The translations under genes were made by a program, and so were the position numbers. Positions 62,820-64,000 of a stretch of DNA of 64,000 bases are shown one piece after another; the stretch's first letter is position 1, and every line of letters begins with the position of its first letter. The stretch is taken from positions 124,001 to 188,000 of the forward strand of contig JALHRR010000002.1 of NCBI GenBank assembly GCA_022841345.1. Direction: 5' to 3'. This stretch comes from Saprospiraceae bacterium. Lineage in GTDB: Bacteria; Bacteroidota; Bacteroidia; Chitinophagales; Saprospiraceae. The notes under the pieces were generated by a model. The model was not told the origin of the DNA. It ran no database searches and saw nothing but the letters and a program-made list of their open reading frames with translations.

Positions 62820-63854
62820 ATGTTAGATTTTTCTGCTGCCCGCGTATTAACTGCTTGCTTGCATCGAATACCTCATCCCGGGGGAGATGCTGCATTGATG
62901 CTGTCCGAACAATTGCTGGACAGTTCGGCGATTGCAGGATTGGAAGCGCACCTTGCCAAATTCTTTAAGCCGTTTAATGTCATTGAAAGACATGCATTCT
63001 CAGATTTGGAGGAGAATAAAGTATATGAGGATGTCGGCAAGATTTTCAAGGATGTACAATCTCTGGTTCCCTCCTCTGCAGAAATAGCAGAGTATTTATA
63101 CCGGCTTTCTGACGATCCTGCAATACCATCCGGGGACTTCCTGATGGTTTATTTTCAGGATGTTCAGCTGGATGATGAAATGCTGGATGCCATCGGAATC
63201 TACAAATGGGAGAAAAAATATGCATACGGGTCCATCAAAGCGGTACCGGGCACGGTGAGTATGGAAGTAGGAGAGGGGATCGCTCTGGACAAAATGGATA
63301 AGGGATGTATGATCTTCAATACATTAGCTGATGAAGGTTACACTGTCTGTGTCACAGAAAAAGCAGCTTCGGGAGTAGCCGGAAGTTACTGGAAGCATGG
63401 ATTTCTGAGAGTTGCGCCCTGCAATGATAATTTTCATCAGACCCGCACTTATCTGGAACTTGCAAAGCAATTTATCCAGCAGCATCTTCCGGAAGAGAGA
63501 GGATTGAATAAGGCTGACGAGATTTCTTATATGCAGAGAACGGCAGATTACTTTAAAGGAGAAGATACATTTGTCCGCAACGATTTTGCAAAACAAGTTT
63601 TTCAGGAAGACGATGTCATCGATTCTTTTCAAAATTTTGGAAATAACTTCAACAGCAATAGCAATATAGCTCTCGAAGATCACTTTGAAATATCAGATCA
63701 GGCCTTCAAAAAGCAGGCAAAGTTTTTTAAAAGCATTTTGAAGCTCGACAAGAATTTTCATATCTACATCCATGGCAACAGAGAAATGATTGAAAAGGGG
63801 GTAGATGAGCAGGGGAGGAAATTTTATAAGATATTTTATCAGCAGGAAGCGTGA
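62820..63854 (+). CDS. Nucleoid-associated protein, NdpA/YejK (PF04245) family
   Basis: 344 residues, family-typical. No signal. Contains SDLEENKVYEDVGKIFKDVQSLVPSSAEIAEYLYRLSDDPAIPSGDFLMVYFQDV, then KKYAYGSIKAVPGTVSM, CMIFNTLADEGYTVCVTEK and YLELAKQFIQQHLPEE, all in line with the 37-kDa nucleoid-associated protein family. Predicted to bind DNA in the cytoplasm. It has its own consensus promoter and is separate from the envelope operon. Confidence 0.88.
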   Translation: MLDFSAARVLTACLHRIPHPGGDAALMLSEQLLDSSAIAGLEAHLAKFFKPFNVIERHAFSDLEENKVYEDVGKIFKDVQSLVPSSAEIAEYLYRLSDDPAIPSGDFLMVYFQDVQLDDEMLDAIGIYKWEKKYAYGSIKAVPGTVSMEVGEGIALDKMDKGCMIFNTLADEGYTVCVTEKAASGVAGSYWKHGFLRVAPCNDNFHQTRTYLELAKQFIQQHLPEERGLNKADEISYMQRTADYFKGEDTFVRNDFAKQVFQEDDVIDSFQNFGNNFNSNSNIALEDHFEISDQAFKKQAKFFKSILKLDKNFHIYIHGNREMIEKGVDEQGRKFYKIFYQQEA

Positions 63855-64000
63855 TTTAGTTATAAGTCATAAGTCATAAGTGATAAGTGAACAGCCGGTA
63901 AAATATAAGGTATGAGATATAAGAGATAAGATGAAAATTGAAAGTTGAAAATTGAAAGTTGAACAGCCGGGTCAGAGTTATGAGTTATGAATGATGAGTT
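63855..64000. repeat. Low-complexity spacer at the right window edge
   Basis: Tandem words: cataagtcataagtgataagt, aaaattgaaagttg twice, aacagccgg twice, gagttatgagttatgaatgatgag. No gene starts before the edge. Confidence 0.7.

Overview
The window looks like chromosomal DNA of a member of the Bacteroidota, most probably of the Saprospiria/Saprospiraceae type. The reasons are: type IX secretion C-terminal sorting domains, several promoters of the TAnnTTTG class, many lipoproteins, DUF5777 and YceI envelope genes, a single-chain glycyl-tRNA synthetase, and large FG-GAP surface proteins next to TPR-CHAT proteins. The genus is not determinable by eye. No tRNA, rRNA, CRISPR array, intact insertion sequence or replication origin was seen.

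Layout. 1-1640: 5' part of a leftward HNH nuclease-ATPase fusion (Septu/PtuAB-like defence candidate) running off the left edge. 2145-6197: a rightward signalling operon of cNMP-domain histidine kinase, response regulator fused to a cysteine-less thioredoxin-reductase-like flavoprotein, and bestrophin channel. 6435-8688: egtB and egtD (ergothioneine), then a zinc-ribbon protein, a VOC protein and glutaminase. 11856-14767: leftward ExbB-like proton channel, an ExbD/MotB-like anchored protein with a YfaP-like domain, a zinc-ribbon protein and an outer-membrane barrel. 15806-26622: leftward locus with sigma factor, anti-sigma-like TPR protein, secreted papain-like protease, a pentapeptide-like lipoprotein and two large exported TPR-CHAT (caspase-fold) proteins. 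27254-31097: small lipoproteins, EVE protein and glyS. 31321-33397: a remnant defence area with an MqsR-type toxin, a Panacea antitoxin, the last ~58 codons of a type I restriction subunit (hsdR) and a J-domain protein. 33898-44692: a beta-propeller lipoprotein and two tandem ~1,530-residue T9SS surface proteins. 45474-50369: parE and lon. 50464-56140: envelope and stress genes (carboxypeptidase-regulatory-like protein, OsmC, alarmone hydrolase) and a Svx-like secreted metalloprotease. 56536-60144: ssb, a frameshifted YhgA/Rpn-type nuclease pseudogene and paaZ. 60373-63854: a four-gene envelope operon (cytochrome-c-like lipoprotein, OB-fold, YceI, DUF5777) and a nucleoid-associated protein.

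A striking property is the non-coding DNA. Many gaps between genes are filled with short words (ggctgtt/aacagcc, taacgagg, cctcaacg), tandem 8-9-mers and palindromes, some of which are built from two different half-palindromes.

The best candidates for under-described systems are the sigma/anti-sigma, papain and double-CHAT locus, the cysteine-less REC-Grx-TrxR flavoprotein with its kinase and bestrophin partners, the single-chain HNH-ATPase, and the restriction remnant with its Panacea toxin-antitoxin pair. All functions are inferred from motifs read by eye; no database search was possible.
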